Made by a program: the position numbers and the translations under genes
Part shown: piece by piece, positions 49,162 through 60,811 of the stretch
Numbering within the stretch: position 1 is the first letter of the stretch
Layout: every line of letters starts with the position of its first letter
The notes under the pieces: generated by a model
Told to the model about the DNA's origin: nothing
The model's database searches: none
Seen by the model: the letters and a program-made list of their open reading frames with translations, nothing else
Assembly (NCBI GenBank): GCA_031376265.1
Contig: JANMDK010000353.1
Span: forward strand, 18,349-82,348
From: SZAS-79 sp031376265
Lineage (GTDB): Bacteria; Pseudomonadota; Gammaproteobacteria; Burkholderiales; SG8-39
Direction: 5' to 3'
DNA length: 64,000 nt

Positions 49162-50427
49162 ATGAGCACGTCACCGGAATTGTCGGCGGTCTATGCCTCT
49201 GCCAGCCGCCTTGTCGCCGCGGTGGCGAAAGGAGGCAGCCTAGCAGCGCGTCCGGATGCATTTGGCGCGAGCGGGCCGCTTCGGGGCGCCACCATGGCCA
49301 TGGTCTATGGCACTTTGCGCGACTTCGGCCGCGGGGACGCGATCCTCTCGCACCTGGCCCAGCGAGGCGTGGCCGATAACCAGTTGCGCGCGCTTCTCTT
49401 GTGCGCTTTCCGCTCGATCGAATCGGGAACCTACGCAGGCCACGTGGCGGTCGACCAGGCGGTCGAAGCCTGCACCCGCATCCGCAAGCCCAGCGCAAAG
49501 CGATTCGTGAACGGCGTGCTGCGCACGTATTTGCGCGAACGCCCGGGCATCGAGGAAAAAATTTCCGCCAATCCGGTTGCGCGATGGCGGCATCCGGCTT
49601 GGTGGATCGAAGCCGTGCGCAACGCCTACCCGGACCGCTGGGAAGCCGTGCTCGGCGCAGGGAACCAGCACCCGCCGCTCGGGCTGCGCGTGAACCAGCG
49701 CCGCGTGCGCGAGGAAGATTACCTCGCGCGGCTTAAAGCGGAGGGCCTGGAAGCGAGGCAGCTGGAAGATGGCGCGCTCGTCCTCGACAAACCCGTCGGG
49801 GTGGATCGATTGCCCGGTTTCGCGGACGGCGACGTGTCGGTGCAGGATGCCGGCGCGCAGCGCGCCGCGCGCTATCTCGACCTCGTCGACGGCCAGCGCG
49901 TGCTGGACGCGTGCGCCGCGCCTGGCGGAAAAGCGGGGCAGATGCTGGAACTCGCCGCGATCGACTTGCTGGCCCTCGACTCGGACGCGGCGCGTTGCGC
50001 GCGAATTGCGCAAAATTTCGAGCGACTGGGGTTGCAGGGCCGCATCAAGGCGGCCGATTGCTCGCGTGTCGAGGACTGGTGGGATGGCCGGGAGTTCGAT
50101 CGCGTCCTCGCCGACGTGCCCTGCAGCGCCTCGGGGATTGCGAGGCGCCACCCGGACATCAAGTGGCTGCGGCGCCCGGGTGACCCCGCGCGCTTTGCGG
50201 CCGTCCAGCGCCGCATCCTAGATGCCCTGTGGCGGGTGCTGGCCCCGGGTGGTAAATTGCTCTACGTAACGTGCACGGTATTCCCAGAGGAGAATGCCGC
50301 GGTCGTGGATGCGTTCTGCGCACAGCAGCCGGCGGCCCGCAGACTCGAGCTTCCAGGCAAGGCGCCGGCGCAGCTGCTGCCGGGCGCCGATAACGACGGC
50401 TTCTATTTCGCTCTCCTGCAAAAATAA
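49162..50427 (+). CDS. rsmB: 16S rRNA (cytosine967-C5)-methyltransferase
   Basis: This 421-residue protein has an N-terminal NusB-like RNA-binding domain (about 1-140) and a C-terminal SAM-dependent cytosine methyltransferase. The SAM motif is CAAPGGKAGQML. The release Cys lies in DVPCSASGIARRHPDIKW and the nucleophile Cys in YVTCTVFPEEN. Its ATG directly follows the fmt stop. Confidence 0.97.
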   Translation: MSTSPELSAVYASASRLVAAVAKGGSLAARPDAFGASGPLRGATMAMVYGTLRDFGRGDAILSHLAQRGVADNQLRALLLCAFRSIESGTYAGHVAVDQAVEACTRIRKPSAKRFVNGVLRTYLRERPGIEEKISANPVARWRHPAWWIEAVRNAYPDRWEAVLGAGNQHPPLGLRVNQRRVREEDYLARLKAEGLEARQLEDGALVLDKPVGVDRLPGFADGDVSVQDAGAQRAARYLDLVDGQRVLDACAAPGGKAGQMLELAAIDLLALDSDAARCARIAQNFERLGLQGRIKAADCSRVEDWWDGREFDRVLADVPCSASGIARRHPDIKWLRRPGDPARFAAVQRRILDALWRVLAPGGKLLYVTCTVFPEENAAVVDAFCAQQPAARRLELPGKAPAQLLPGADNDGFYFALLQK

Positions 50428-50431
50428 TTCG

Positions 50432-51070
50432 ATGCGCGCGTTGCTCGGCTCCTGCCTCAAGCTGGTGTTGGTGCTCGCGCTGCTCGCAAGCGCGCCGTCC
50501 GCGCGTGCCGACGACATCGAGCTGCTGGAAGCGCGGCTCGAGCACGGCGAGGAAGGCGTCGTCCTCAACGCCGATTTCGCGTTCGACTTCAATGCCCGGC
50601 TGGAGCAGGCGGTCACCAACGGCGTGCCGCTCTACTTCGTGGTCGAGTTCGAGCTGACGCAGCCGCGCTGGTACTGGTTCGACGAAAAGACCGCGACGCG
50701 CAGGCGGCAGACGCGCCTTTCGTATCACGCGCTTTCGCGGCACTACCGGCTCTCGTCGGGCCTGCTGCAGCAAAATTACGCCTCGCTCGGCGAGGCGCTC
50801 GCGGTCCTGCGCCGCGTGCGCAACTGGGTCGTGCTGGAGCGGAACGTGCCGCTGTCCGACGCGAACTACCAGGCCGCGGTGCGTATGCGGCTCGACCTGA
50901 GCCTGCTGCCGAAGCCGTTTCAGGTCAGCGCGCTGACGAGCCGCGAATGGCATCTCGAATCCGACTGGCGGAAGTTTGCATGGCGGCCCGGTCCGGTGCC
51001 GGCGCCTGGCACGCCGTTGCCGCCGCAGGGCGCCCCGCCCGCTGACCGCCGCGAGGAGGCGCCCAAGTGA
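50432..51070 (+). CDS. DUF4390 domain protein (exported)
   Basis: This 212-residue protein has a signal peptide (about 1-26, ending PSARA) and a conserved body of unknown function, with FVVEFELTQPRWYWFDEKTA and YRLSSGLLQQNYASL. DUF4390 genes lie between rsmB and ntrY in many betaproteobacteria. Its stop overlaps the ntrY start (GTGA), so it is expressed with the two-component system and may modulate the sensor in the periplasm; that role is inferred. Confidence 0.88.
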   Translation: MRALLGSCLKLVLVLALLASAPSARADDIELLEARLEHGEEGVVLNADFAFDFNARLEQAVTNGVPLYFVVEFELTQPRWYWFDEKTATRRRQTRLSYHALSRHYRLSSGLLQQNYASLGEALAVLRRVRNWVVLERNVPLSDANYQAAVRMRLDLSLLPKPFQVSALTSREWHLESDWRKFAWRPGPVPAPGTPLPPQGAPPADRREEAPK

Positions 51071-53190
51071 AAACGCTGCTGATCCTCGGCATCGCGCTCG
51101 CGGGCGTGCTCCTTTTCCTGCTTGCAACCGCCAGCGCGAACACTTCGCTTTTCGCCGCGCACTATTCGCTGCTGCTCGGGCTCAATGCGGTGCTCGCCGT
51201 CGCTCTGCTCGCGCTCGTGGGCTTCCAGCTCGCGTCGTTGCGGCGCCGCTTGCGCAGCCGGGTCTTCGGCTCGCGTCTGACGCTGCGGTTCCTCGTGCTC
51301 TTCGCGATGATGGCCGTGGTGCCCGGCGTGCTCGTCTACACCGTGTCGCTGCAGTTCCTCTCCAAGAGCATCGAATCCTGGTTCGACGTCAGCGTCGACA
51401 GCGCGCTCGAAGGCGGGATCAAGCTCGGCCAGGCCGCGGTGGACCAGATGCTCGCCGAGCTCAACGTCAAGGCGCGCGCCATGGCCTCCGAATTGGCCGA
51501 CCGCTCGGACAGCCAGCAGGTGGTCGCGTTAAATCGGCTCCGCCAGCAAGCGGGCGTGGATGACGCCGTGGTGGTCGCGGCCAACGGCCGGCTGGTGGCA
51601 AGCGCCAGCGACAACCTCGCGCAGCTCGTCCCGGAGCTGCCCAGTTCCCTGCAGTTGCGCCAGGCGCGCAGCAACCGGGGCGTTACGGCGATCGATGCGT
51701 TGCCCAACAAGCCGCTCGGCCTGCGCGCGATCGTGCCGATCGCGGCCTCGACGATTTCGGACGAGACGCGCTACCTGCAGCTGCGCCAGCCGGTGCCCGA
51801 TTCGCTTGCCAGGAGCGCCGAGGCGGTCGAAGCCGTCTACAGCGACTACCGCAAGCTCTCGCTTTCCCGGCAGGGGCTGAAGCGCAGCTATATCGTCACG
51901 CTGACCCTTGCATTGCTCATGGCCCTGTTTTCCGCTGTCGCGCTCGCTTTCATCCTTTCTGACAGGCTCTCCGCGCCGCTGTCCGAACTCGCGCAGGCCA
52001 CGCAGGATGTCGCGCGGGGCGACTTTTCGAGGCACATGCCGGTCACCAGCCGCGACGAGCTCGGCGTGCTGCTCGAATCGTTCAACAGCATGACGCGGCA
52101 GCTCGGCGAGGCGCGCGAAGTGGTCGAGTCCAATCGCCTGCAGCTCGAAACGGCCAAGGCACGCTTGGAGAACATCCTCGCCAACCTCTCGGCGGGCGTA
52201 CTGGTGTTCGACCCCGAACTGCGCTTGTCGATCTTCAACCATGGCGCGGTCGCGATCCTCGGGCGGGAGCTTGGGGACCTCACCGGCAAGGGGCTCGGCG
52301 ACTGGGAAGGCTTCGAGGCTTTTGCGATCCCCGTTCGCGAGGCGTTTGCCGCCCCCGGCGAGCGGAGCTGGCAGCTCGAGCTGGTGCTGCCCGGCAGCGG
52401 CAAGACGCTGCTCGCGCGCGGCACGCCGCTGCCGTCGGGCTACGTGCTCGTGTTCGATGACGTCACCCAGCTGATCCAGGCGCAGCGCGCAACAGCGTGG
52501 GCGGAAGTGGCGAGGCGCCTCGCGCACGAAATCAAGAACCCGCTTACGCCGATCCAGCTTTCGGCCGAGCGCCTCGAAATGAAGCTCATCGGCAAGCTCA
52601 ACGCGGAAGATGGCGAAACGCTCAAGCGCGGCGCGCAGACGATCGTCAACCAGGTCGCCGCACTGAAAGCGATGGTCGACGATTTCCGCGACTACGCCCG
52701 CCTGCCGGCGCCGGTGCTCGCGGGGCTCGACCTCAACGCGCTGGTGACCGAAGTGCTGACTATGTATGAAACCTCGGGCGTGTCGATCCGCCGCAAGCTC
52801 GCACCCGGCCTGCCGCAGGTGCTCGCCGACTCGGCGCAGATCCGCCAGGTGCTGCACAACCTGGTGCAGAACGCGCAGGACGCGCTCGGCGCGGCCAAGA
52901 CCCCGGGCTCGGCCATCGAAGTCCGCACCGAGCAGGCGGGCAATGCGGGCGTGCGGCTGGTGGTCAGCGACAACGGCAGCGGCTTTCCCGAAGAGCTCAT
53001 GGCGAGGATCTTCGAGCCGTATGTGACCACCAAGTCGAAAGGCACCGGCCTGGGCCTGGCGATCGTCAAGAAGATCATCGACGAGCACCACGGCGAGATC
53101 TCCATCGACAACCGTCCGCGCCAGGGGGCCGCCGTGAGCATCGTGCTGCCGGTGGCCGGCGAAAACAACTCCACGGCCAAGGCCGCCTGA
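51067..53190 (+). CDS. ntrY: Sensor histidine kinase NtrY
   Basis: This 707-residue sensor has two N-terminal helices, a third at about 75-95, a periplasmic/extended region and a further helix at about 280-300. A HAMP domain (about 300-350), a PAS domain (about 365-470), and the HisKA and ATPase domains follow. The phospho-acceptor His is in RRLAHEIKNPLTPIQLS; the G boxes are DNGSGFPEEL and GTGLGLAIVKKI. It starts at a GTG overlapping DUF4390 by 4 bp and pairs with ntrX 3 bp downstream. NtrY senses nitrogen or redox cues in other species. Confidence 0.94.
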   Translation: MKTLLILGIALAGVLLFLLATASANTSLFAAHYSLLLGLNAVLAVALLALVGFQLASLRRRLRSRVFGSRLTLRFLVLFAMMAVVPGVLVYTVSLQFLSKSIESWFDVSVDSALEGGIKLGQAAVDQMLAELNVKARAMASELADRSDSQQVVALNRLRQQAGVDDAVVVAANGRLVASASDNLAQLVPELPSSLQLRQARSNRGVTAIDALPNKPLGLRAIVPIAASTISDETRYLQLRQPVPDSLARSAEAVEAVYSDYRKLSLSRQGLKRSYIVTLTLALLMALFSAVALAFILSDRLSAPLSELAQATQDVARGDFSRHMPVTSRDELGVLLESFNSMTRQLGEAREVVESNRLQLETAKARLENILANLSAGVLVFDPELRLSIFNHGAVAILGRELGDLTGKGLGDWEGFEAFAIPVREAFAAPGERSWQLELVLPGSGKTLLARGTPLPSGYVLVFDDVTQLIQAQRATAWAEVARRLAHEIKNPLTPIQLSAERLEMKLIGKLNAEDGETLKRGAQTIVNQVAALKAMVDDFRDYARLPAPVLAGLDLNALVTEVLTMYETSGVSIRRKLAPGLPQVLADSAQIRQVLHNLVQNAQDALGAAKTPGSAIEVRTEQAGNAGVRLVVSDNGSGFPEELMARIFEPYVTTKSKGTGLGLAIVKKIIDEHHGEISIDNRPRQGAAVSIVLPVAGENNSTAKAA

Positions 53191-53193
53191 CCC

Positions 53194-54441
53194 ATGGCCC
53201 AGATCCTTGTCGTCGACGACGAAATCGGCATCCGCGAGTTGCTCTCGGAAATCCTTGCCGACGAGGGCCACCAGGTCGTGCTGGCGGAGAACGCCGGGGC
53301 CGCGCGGCGATTGCGCAGCGCGCAGCGGCCAGATCTCGTCCTCCTGGACATCTGGATGCCGGACACCGACGGGATCACGCTGCTCAAGGAATGGTCGGCC
53401 AACGGCCTGCTCACGATGCCCGTGGTGATGATGTCCGGCCATGGCACGATCGAGACCGCGGTCGAGGCCACGCGCATCGGCGCGCTCGACTACCTCGAAA
53501 AGCCGATCGCGCTGCAGCGCCTGCTCACCACGGTGAAACGGGCCTTGCGCAACCAGGACGTGCCGGTTTCGCACCGGCTTTCGCTTTCGGCGCTTGGACG
53601 CTCGGGCGTGCTCGGCGACCACAAGAAGCGCCTCGCACAGATCGCGCAGATCGGCACGCCGCTCATGCTGCGGGGCGAGCGGGGCATGCAGGCCGAAATG
53701 TTCGTGCGCCACCTGCTGTCGGCCGGCGCGCCGTTCGTGAGCGGCGAAGAAGCCCTCAACGATTCGCCTTCCGAAGTCCTTGCGCGCGCAGCCGGGGGCA
53801 TCCTGTTCGTGCCCGACCTCATGCGCCTGTCGCGCAGCGAACAGAAGAACCTCGATTTCCTGCTGGCCCGGGCCGAGAAGCACAAGGCCCGCATCGTTTC
53901 GTTCTCGACCGTCGAGCCGCAGCGATTGGTGTCGGAGCACGACTTCGACGCCGACCTCGCGATCCGCCTTTCCGAGCTCGTGATCGCATTGCCGCCGGTG
54001 CGCGAGTTTGCGGAGGAAATCCCCGATATTGCCGCGCTGGTGCTGGCGCAGCTTGTCGAAGCGCGTGCCTGCCCGCCGCGCCGCCTGTCCACCGCTGCGC
54101 TGAACGCGCTTCGTCACCATGCGTGGTCCGGGAACCTCGCGCAGCTCGATGCGGTGGTCAGGAATCTCGCGCTGACCGGGCTGGAAGAGGAAGTCCAGCT
54201 GGCCGATGTCGAGCGCGTGCTGAGCGCGCTTTCCGGGCCGGTGGCCGCCGGCGAGCTGCCGCTGGATCAGCCCTACCGCGAGGCGCGCGACGCCTTCGAG
54301 CGGCTTTACTTCGAATACCAGCTCGCGCGCGAGAACGGCAGCATGTCGCGCGTCGCCGACCGCACCGGCCTCGAGCGCACCCACCTGTATCGCAAGCTCA
54401 AGGCGCTCGGCTTGCCGGTCGGGCGGCGTGAAGAAAGCTGA
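53194..54441 (+). CDS. ntrX: NtrX-type response regulator with degenerate AAA+ domain
   Basis: This 415-residue protein has a normal receiver domain (phospho-acceptor Asp52 in LLDIW, Lys103) and a C-terminal Fis-type helix-turn-helix (about 383-405, TGLERTHLYRKLKAL). The middle AAA+ region has lost its sigma-54 activator motifs. Walker A (normally GESGTGKE) reads GERGMQAE at 161-168, no GAFTGA loop is present, and the Walker B acidic pair is replaced in GGILFVPDLM. It probably cannot hydrolyse ATP or activate sigma-54 RNA polymerase, and may instead bind DNA as a repressor or sigma-70 regulator. This is inference. Confidence 0.9.
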   Translation: MAQILVVDDEIGIRELLSEILADEGHQVVLAENAGAARRLRSAQRPDLVLLDIWMPDTDGITLLKEWSANGLLTMPVVMMSGHGTIETAVEATRIGALDYLEKPIALQRLLTTVKRALRNQDVPVSHRLSLSALGRSGVLGDHKKRLAQIAQIGTPLMLRGERGMQAEMFVRHLLSAGAPFVSGEEALNDSPSEVLARAAGGILFVPDLMRLSRSEQKNLDFLLARAEKHKARIVSFSTVEPQRLVSEHDFDADLAIRLSELVIALPPVREFAEEIPDIAALVLAQLVEARACPPRRLSTAALNALRHHAWSGNLAQLDAVVRNLALTGLEEEVQLADVERVLSALSGPVAAGELPLDQPYREARDAFERLYFEYQLARENGSMSRVADRTGLERTHLYRKLKALGLPVGRREES

Positions 54442-54835
54442 ATCGAGCGGACGCCGGCAGGTCCCGGTGCACGTGGTCACCGGGCCGATGGCCGCGGAAG
54501 TGAGGGACCTGATCCTCAAGCTCTGCGAGCACCGGGCGGACTGGATCGCGTTCGCCAACGCGAAGGCCGCCCCTGCCGTGCCGAACCTGCGCCCGTTGCC
54601 GCTCGGCTGTCCCTGCTGCACCGGCAAGCTCGCACTTCAGGTGGCGCTCGTGCGCGAATTGCGCGATCCGGCGGTGACCCGCGCATTCGTCGAGGTCGAT
54701 CCTTCGCACGCTGCATCGCTCGAGCGGGCGCTCGCCCAACCGCCCTTCGATCTTTCGCTGAGCGCCGCAAGGCGCATCGAGCTGCCTCGCGACGAGGGCC
54801 TGCTGCCCGAGGGCATCGAGGAAGCGGCGCCGTAA
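54428..54835 (+). CDS. Small hypothetical protein with a GCPCC motif (CobW-like)
   Basis: This 135-residue protein starts at a GTG overlapping the ntrX end by 14 bp. Residues 60-64 are GCPCC, the metal-binding GCxCC motif of CobW/COG0523 GTPases, followed by TGKLALQVALVRELRDP as in that family. The Walker A, Walker B and C-terminal domains of those GTPases are missing, so it cannot be a GTPase itself. A metal-binding or metallochaperone-like role is possible but unproven. The strict coupling to ntrX suggests a linked function. Confidence 0.7.
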   Translation: MKKAESSGRRQVPVHVVTGPMAAEVRDLILKLCEHRADWIAFANAKAAPAVPNLRPLPLGCPCCTGKLALQVALVRELRDPAVTRAFVEVDPSHAASLERALAQPPFDLSLSAARRIELPRDEGLLPEGIEEAAP

Positions 54836-54922
54836 CCACCGCCGGCCGTTGGCAGGAAAAGCGGGCCTCGTTATGATTGCCCGGTCACGGACCAGGCGCC
54901 CGCGCCGGCATAGAGAAAAATC

Positions 54923-56377
54923 ATGTTGCTCCAGTTCGTCATCCTCTACCTGATCGTTTCGATCGCCATCGGGCTTTATGCGGCGACCAAAGTAAAGAAT
55001 TCCGCGGATTTCGTGGTCGCCGGCCGCCACCTGCCGCTGCCCTTCATCGTCGCCACCGTGTTCGCGACCTGGTTCGGGTCGGAAACGGTGCTGGGTATCC
55101 CCTCGAAATTCCTCAACGAAGGCCTCAAGGGCGTCGTGGCCGACCCGTTCGGCTCTTCGATGTGCCTGATTTTCGTCGGCCTGTTTTTCGCGCGACCGCT
55201 GTATCGCATGGGCCTCTTGACGATCGGCGACTACTATCGCGCACGTTACAACCGCTCGGTGGAGCTGGTGGCCGCGCTCTGCATCGTGATCTCGTATCTC
55301 GGCTGGGTCTCCGCGCAGGTTACTGCGCTCGGCCTTGTCTTCAATGTGCTCACCGAGGGCGCGCTCGCGCCCTGGCAGGGCATGGTCATCGGCGTGGCGA
55401 TCGTGCTGGTTTACACGCTTGCGGGTGGCATGTTCTCGGTCGCCTTCACCGACCTCTTCCAGATGCTCATCATCGGCGTCGGCATGGTGTACATCGCCGT
55501 CGTCGTGTCCGGCATGGCGGGCGGCGCCGGCGTCGTCGTCGAGCATGCGCGAGCCGCCGGCAAGCTCGAGTTCTGGCCGGGCCTCGCGCCGCGCGACGTG
55601 ATCGCCTTTGCCGCCGCCTGGATGACGATGGCGCTCGGCTCGATCCCGCAGCAGGACGTCTTCCAGCGCGTCAGCGCCGCAAAAAACGAGAACACGGCAG
55701 CCCTGGGCTCGGTGCTCGGCGGCTCGATCTATTTCTTCTTCGCTTTCGTGCCGATGTTCCTTGCCTACTCGGCCACGATCATCGACCCGAAGATGGTCGC
55801 GGACCTCCTGGCCAAGGATTCGCAGCACATCCTGCCGCGCCTGATCCTCGACCATGCGCCGTTCGCCGTGCAGGTGATGTTCTTCGGCGCGCTGCTGGCC
55901 GCGATCCTGTCCTGCTCGTCCGCCACGCTGCTAGCGCCTTCGGTGACTTTCGCCGAGAACGTGCTGCGCAATTTCTTCCCCAACATCACCGATCACCAGT
56001 TCCTGCGCATGCTGCGCATTGTCGTGCTTTGTTTTGCGATCGGCGTGCTGGTCTTCGCCATGACTTCGAATTCGACGATCTATGGCATGGTCGAGAACGC
56101 CTACAAGATCACGCTGGTGGCGGCTTTTACGCCGCTTGCCTTCGGGTTGTACTGGAAGCGCGCCACCACGCAGGGCGCGGCGGCGGCGATGGCGCTGGGG
56201 CTGGGGACGTGGCTGACGCTGGAGGTCCTTGCGCCGGACGGGTTCTTCCCGCCCCAGTTCGCGGGCTTGTTTGCAGCGATCTTCGGGATGGTCGCAGGCT
56301 CGTTGCTGCCGCAGTGGTACGCCGGCGCCTCAACGCACGGTGCCCGGCACGGGTTCGCGCCGGAACCTAAATCCTAG
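54923..56377 (+). CDS. Sodium:solute symporter (SSS family)
   Basis: This 484-residue membrane protein has about 13 hydrophobic segments and matches the SSS family, which couples Na+ entry to uptake of a solute such as proline, pantothenate or acetate. Family sequence includes FVVAGRHLPLPFIVATVFAT, YTLAGGMFSVAFTDLFQM and GSIPQQDVFQRVSAAKNENT. The Na+-linked segment around ILSCSSATLLAPS is present. The substrate is not deducible. An 87-bp gap precedes it, and it runs convergently towards DUF423. Confidence 0.92.
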   Translation: MLLQFVILYLIVSIAIGLYAATKVKNSADFVVAGRHLPLPFIVATVFATWFGSETVLGIPSKFLNEGLKGVVADPFGSSMCLIFVGLFFARPLYRMGLLTIGDYYRARYNRSVELVAALCIVISYLGWVSAQVTALGLVFNVLTEGALAPWQGMVIGVAIVLVYTLAGGMFSVAFTDLFQMLIIGVGMVYIAVVVSGMAGGAGVVVEHARAAGKLEFWPGLAPRDVIAFAAAWMTMALGSIPQQDVFQRVSAAKNENTAALGSVLGGSIYFFFAFVPMFLAYSATIIDPKMVADLLAKDSQHILPRLILDHAPFAVQVMFFGALLAAILSCSSATLLAPSVTFAENVLRNFFPNITDHQFLRMLRIVVLCFAIGVLVFAMTSNSTIYGMVENAYKITLVAAFTPLAFGLYWKRATTQGAAAAMALGLGTWLTLEVLAPDGFFPPQFAGLFAAIFGMVAGSLLPQWYAGASTHGARHGFAPEPKS

Positions 56378-56445
56378 ACATTCGCTTTCGAAGACTGGCT
56401 CCCTGATTGCCTCTCCTGGCAGTTAGTGTATCGGTACCAGTACAT

Positions 56446-56829
56446 TCATGGCGCACGGAATACCGCCCACGCGAACGCGCCCCACGCCAGCAGGAAAGCC
56501 GTCCCCCCCACGGGCGCCACCGCGCCCAGCCACTTTTCGCCCGTGATTGCGAGCACGTAGAGACTGCCTGAAAAGAGCGCGATGCCGACCACCATGAGCC
56601 AACCCGAAGCCCGCAAGAGAGCGCCGTCCGGCAAGTGGAAGAACGCGAAGCCGACCAGCAGCAGCCCGAGCGAGTGATAGAAGTGGTACTGCGCTGCGGT
56701 CTGCCAGATCGCAAGCAGGTCTGGCGTCAATCGCGCCTTGAGTCCATGAGCGCCAAACGCCCCGAGCGCTACAGCCGCGAGCGCGAGCAAGCTGCCGAGC
56801 GAAAGAAAGAGCTTTGCACCGGCGGGCAT
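56446..56829 (-). CDS. DUF423 family membrane protein
   Basis: This 127-residue protein has four hydrophobic helices and matches DUF423 (YgdD-like) proteins: ALGAFGAHGLKARL, YHFYHSLGLLL and the C-terminal VAPVGGTAFLLAW. Function is unknown. It follows metH by 7 bp and is probably co-transcribed with it, thereby falling under the metH leader control. Confidence 0.88.
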   Translation of the reverse strand: MPAGAKLFLSLGSLLALAAVALGAFGAHGLKARLTPDLLAIWQTAAQYHFYHSLGLLLVGFAFFHLPDGALLRASGWLMVVGIALFSGSLYVLAITGEKWLGAVAPVGGTAFLLAWGAFAWAVFRAP

Positions 56830-56836
56830 TTACAAC

Positions 56837-60565
<3,729 letters not shown>

Positions 60566-60586
60566 TTCGGAACTCCGGAAAACAAA

Positions 60587-60618
60587 AAACCCGTTCAGCT
60601 TGCGCAAGAAACGGGTTT
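60587..60618 (-). terminator. Riboswitch-linked intrinsic terminator upstream of metH
   Basis: A 9-bp stem (AAACCCGTT with AACGGGTTT) with a 14-base loop is followed on the minus strand by TTTTTTGTT, 22 bp before the metH GTG. Its 3' arm and loop contain bases 60593-60604, which are exactly complementary to 60671-60682 in the aptamer, forming a 12-bp alternative antiterminator. Confidence 0.85.
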
Positions 60619-60695
60619 CTCGTCTCTTTAGCGGCATTTGTTTGACCGGCCCTGAACCTGGCCGGGCGCCCGCAAGCTGAACCTCAAATCGGCGC
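60619..60695 (-). promoter_or_regulatory. SAM-II-type riboswitch aptamer in the metH leader
   Basis: On the minus strand the leader shows the SAM-II hallmarks. Stem P1 GCGCC/GGCGC (60691-60695 with 60666-60670) encloses a loop with GATTTGA and CAGCTTGC. It is followed by AAACAAATGCCGCTAAAGAG, very close to the conserved AAAC...CGCTAAA end of that class. An extra CCGGCC/GGCCGG hairpin (60646-60665) is inserted between P1 and the 3' segment. SAM binding would lock the loop into a pseudoknot, block the antiterminator and turn metH off. Class membership is inferred by eye, without a covariance search. Confidence 0.78.
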
Positions 60696-60725
60696 TGGCG
60701 CGCAATATGAGCGCGCACTAACCAT

Positions 60726-60755
60726 ATTGTCCCCGGCGCGCGCTGGCGGTGTCAA
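60726..60755 (-). promoter_or_regulatory. Predicted metH promoter
   Basis: A perfect TTGACA (-35) and a GACAAT (-10, 4 of 6) are separated by 18 bases on the minus strand. Transcription would start near 60718, just before the aptamer, giving a leader of about 155 bases ahead of metH. Confidence 0.6.
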
Positions 60756-60811
60756 CCTCGCACGTATAATCGCGGTCCGCTGCAAGGCTGGCTTCCGGCC
60801 CCATTCGCCCG

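Noticed and set aside
51529..54627. Very long minus-strand open frame (over 1000 codons) opposite ntrY and ntrX
   Set aside because: It is a high-GC mirror frame. Its translation is Arg/Glu/His-rich without recognisable domains, while the plus strand holds clear two-component motifs.
60566..60720. metH leader considered as a cobalamin or SAH riboswitch
   Set aside because: No B12-box-like sequence and no SAH-type conserved core are visible; the SAM-II pattern fits far better.
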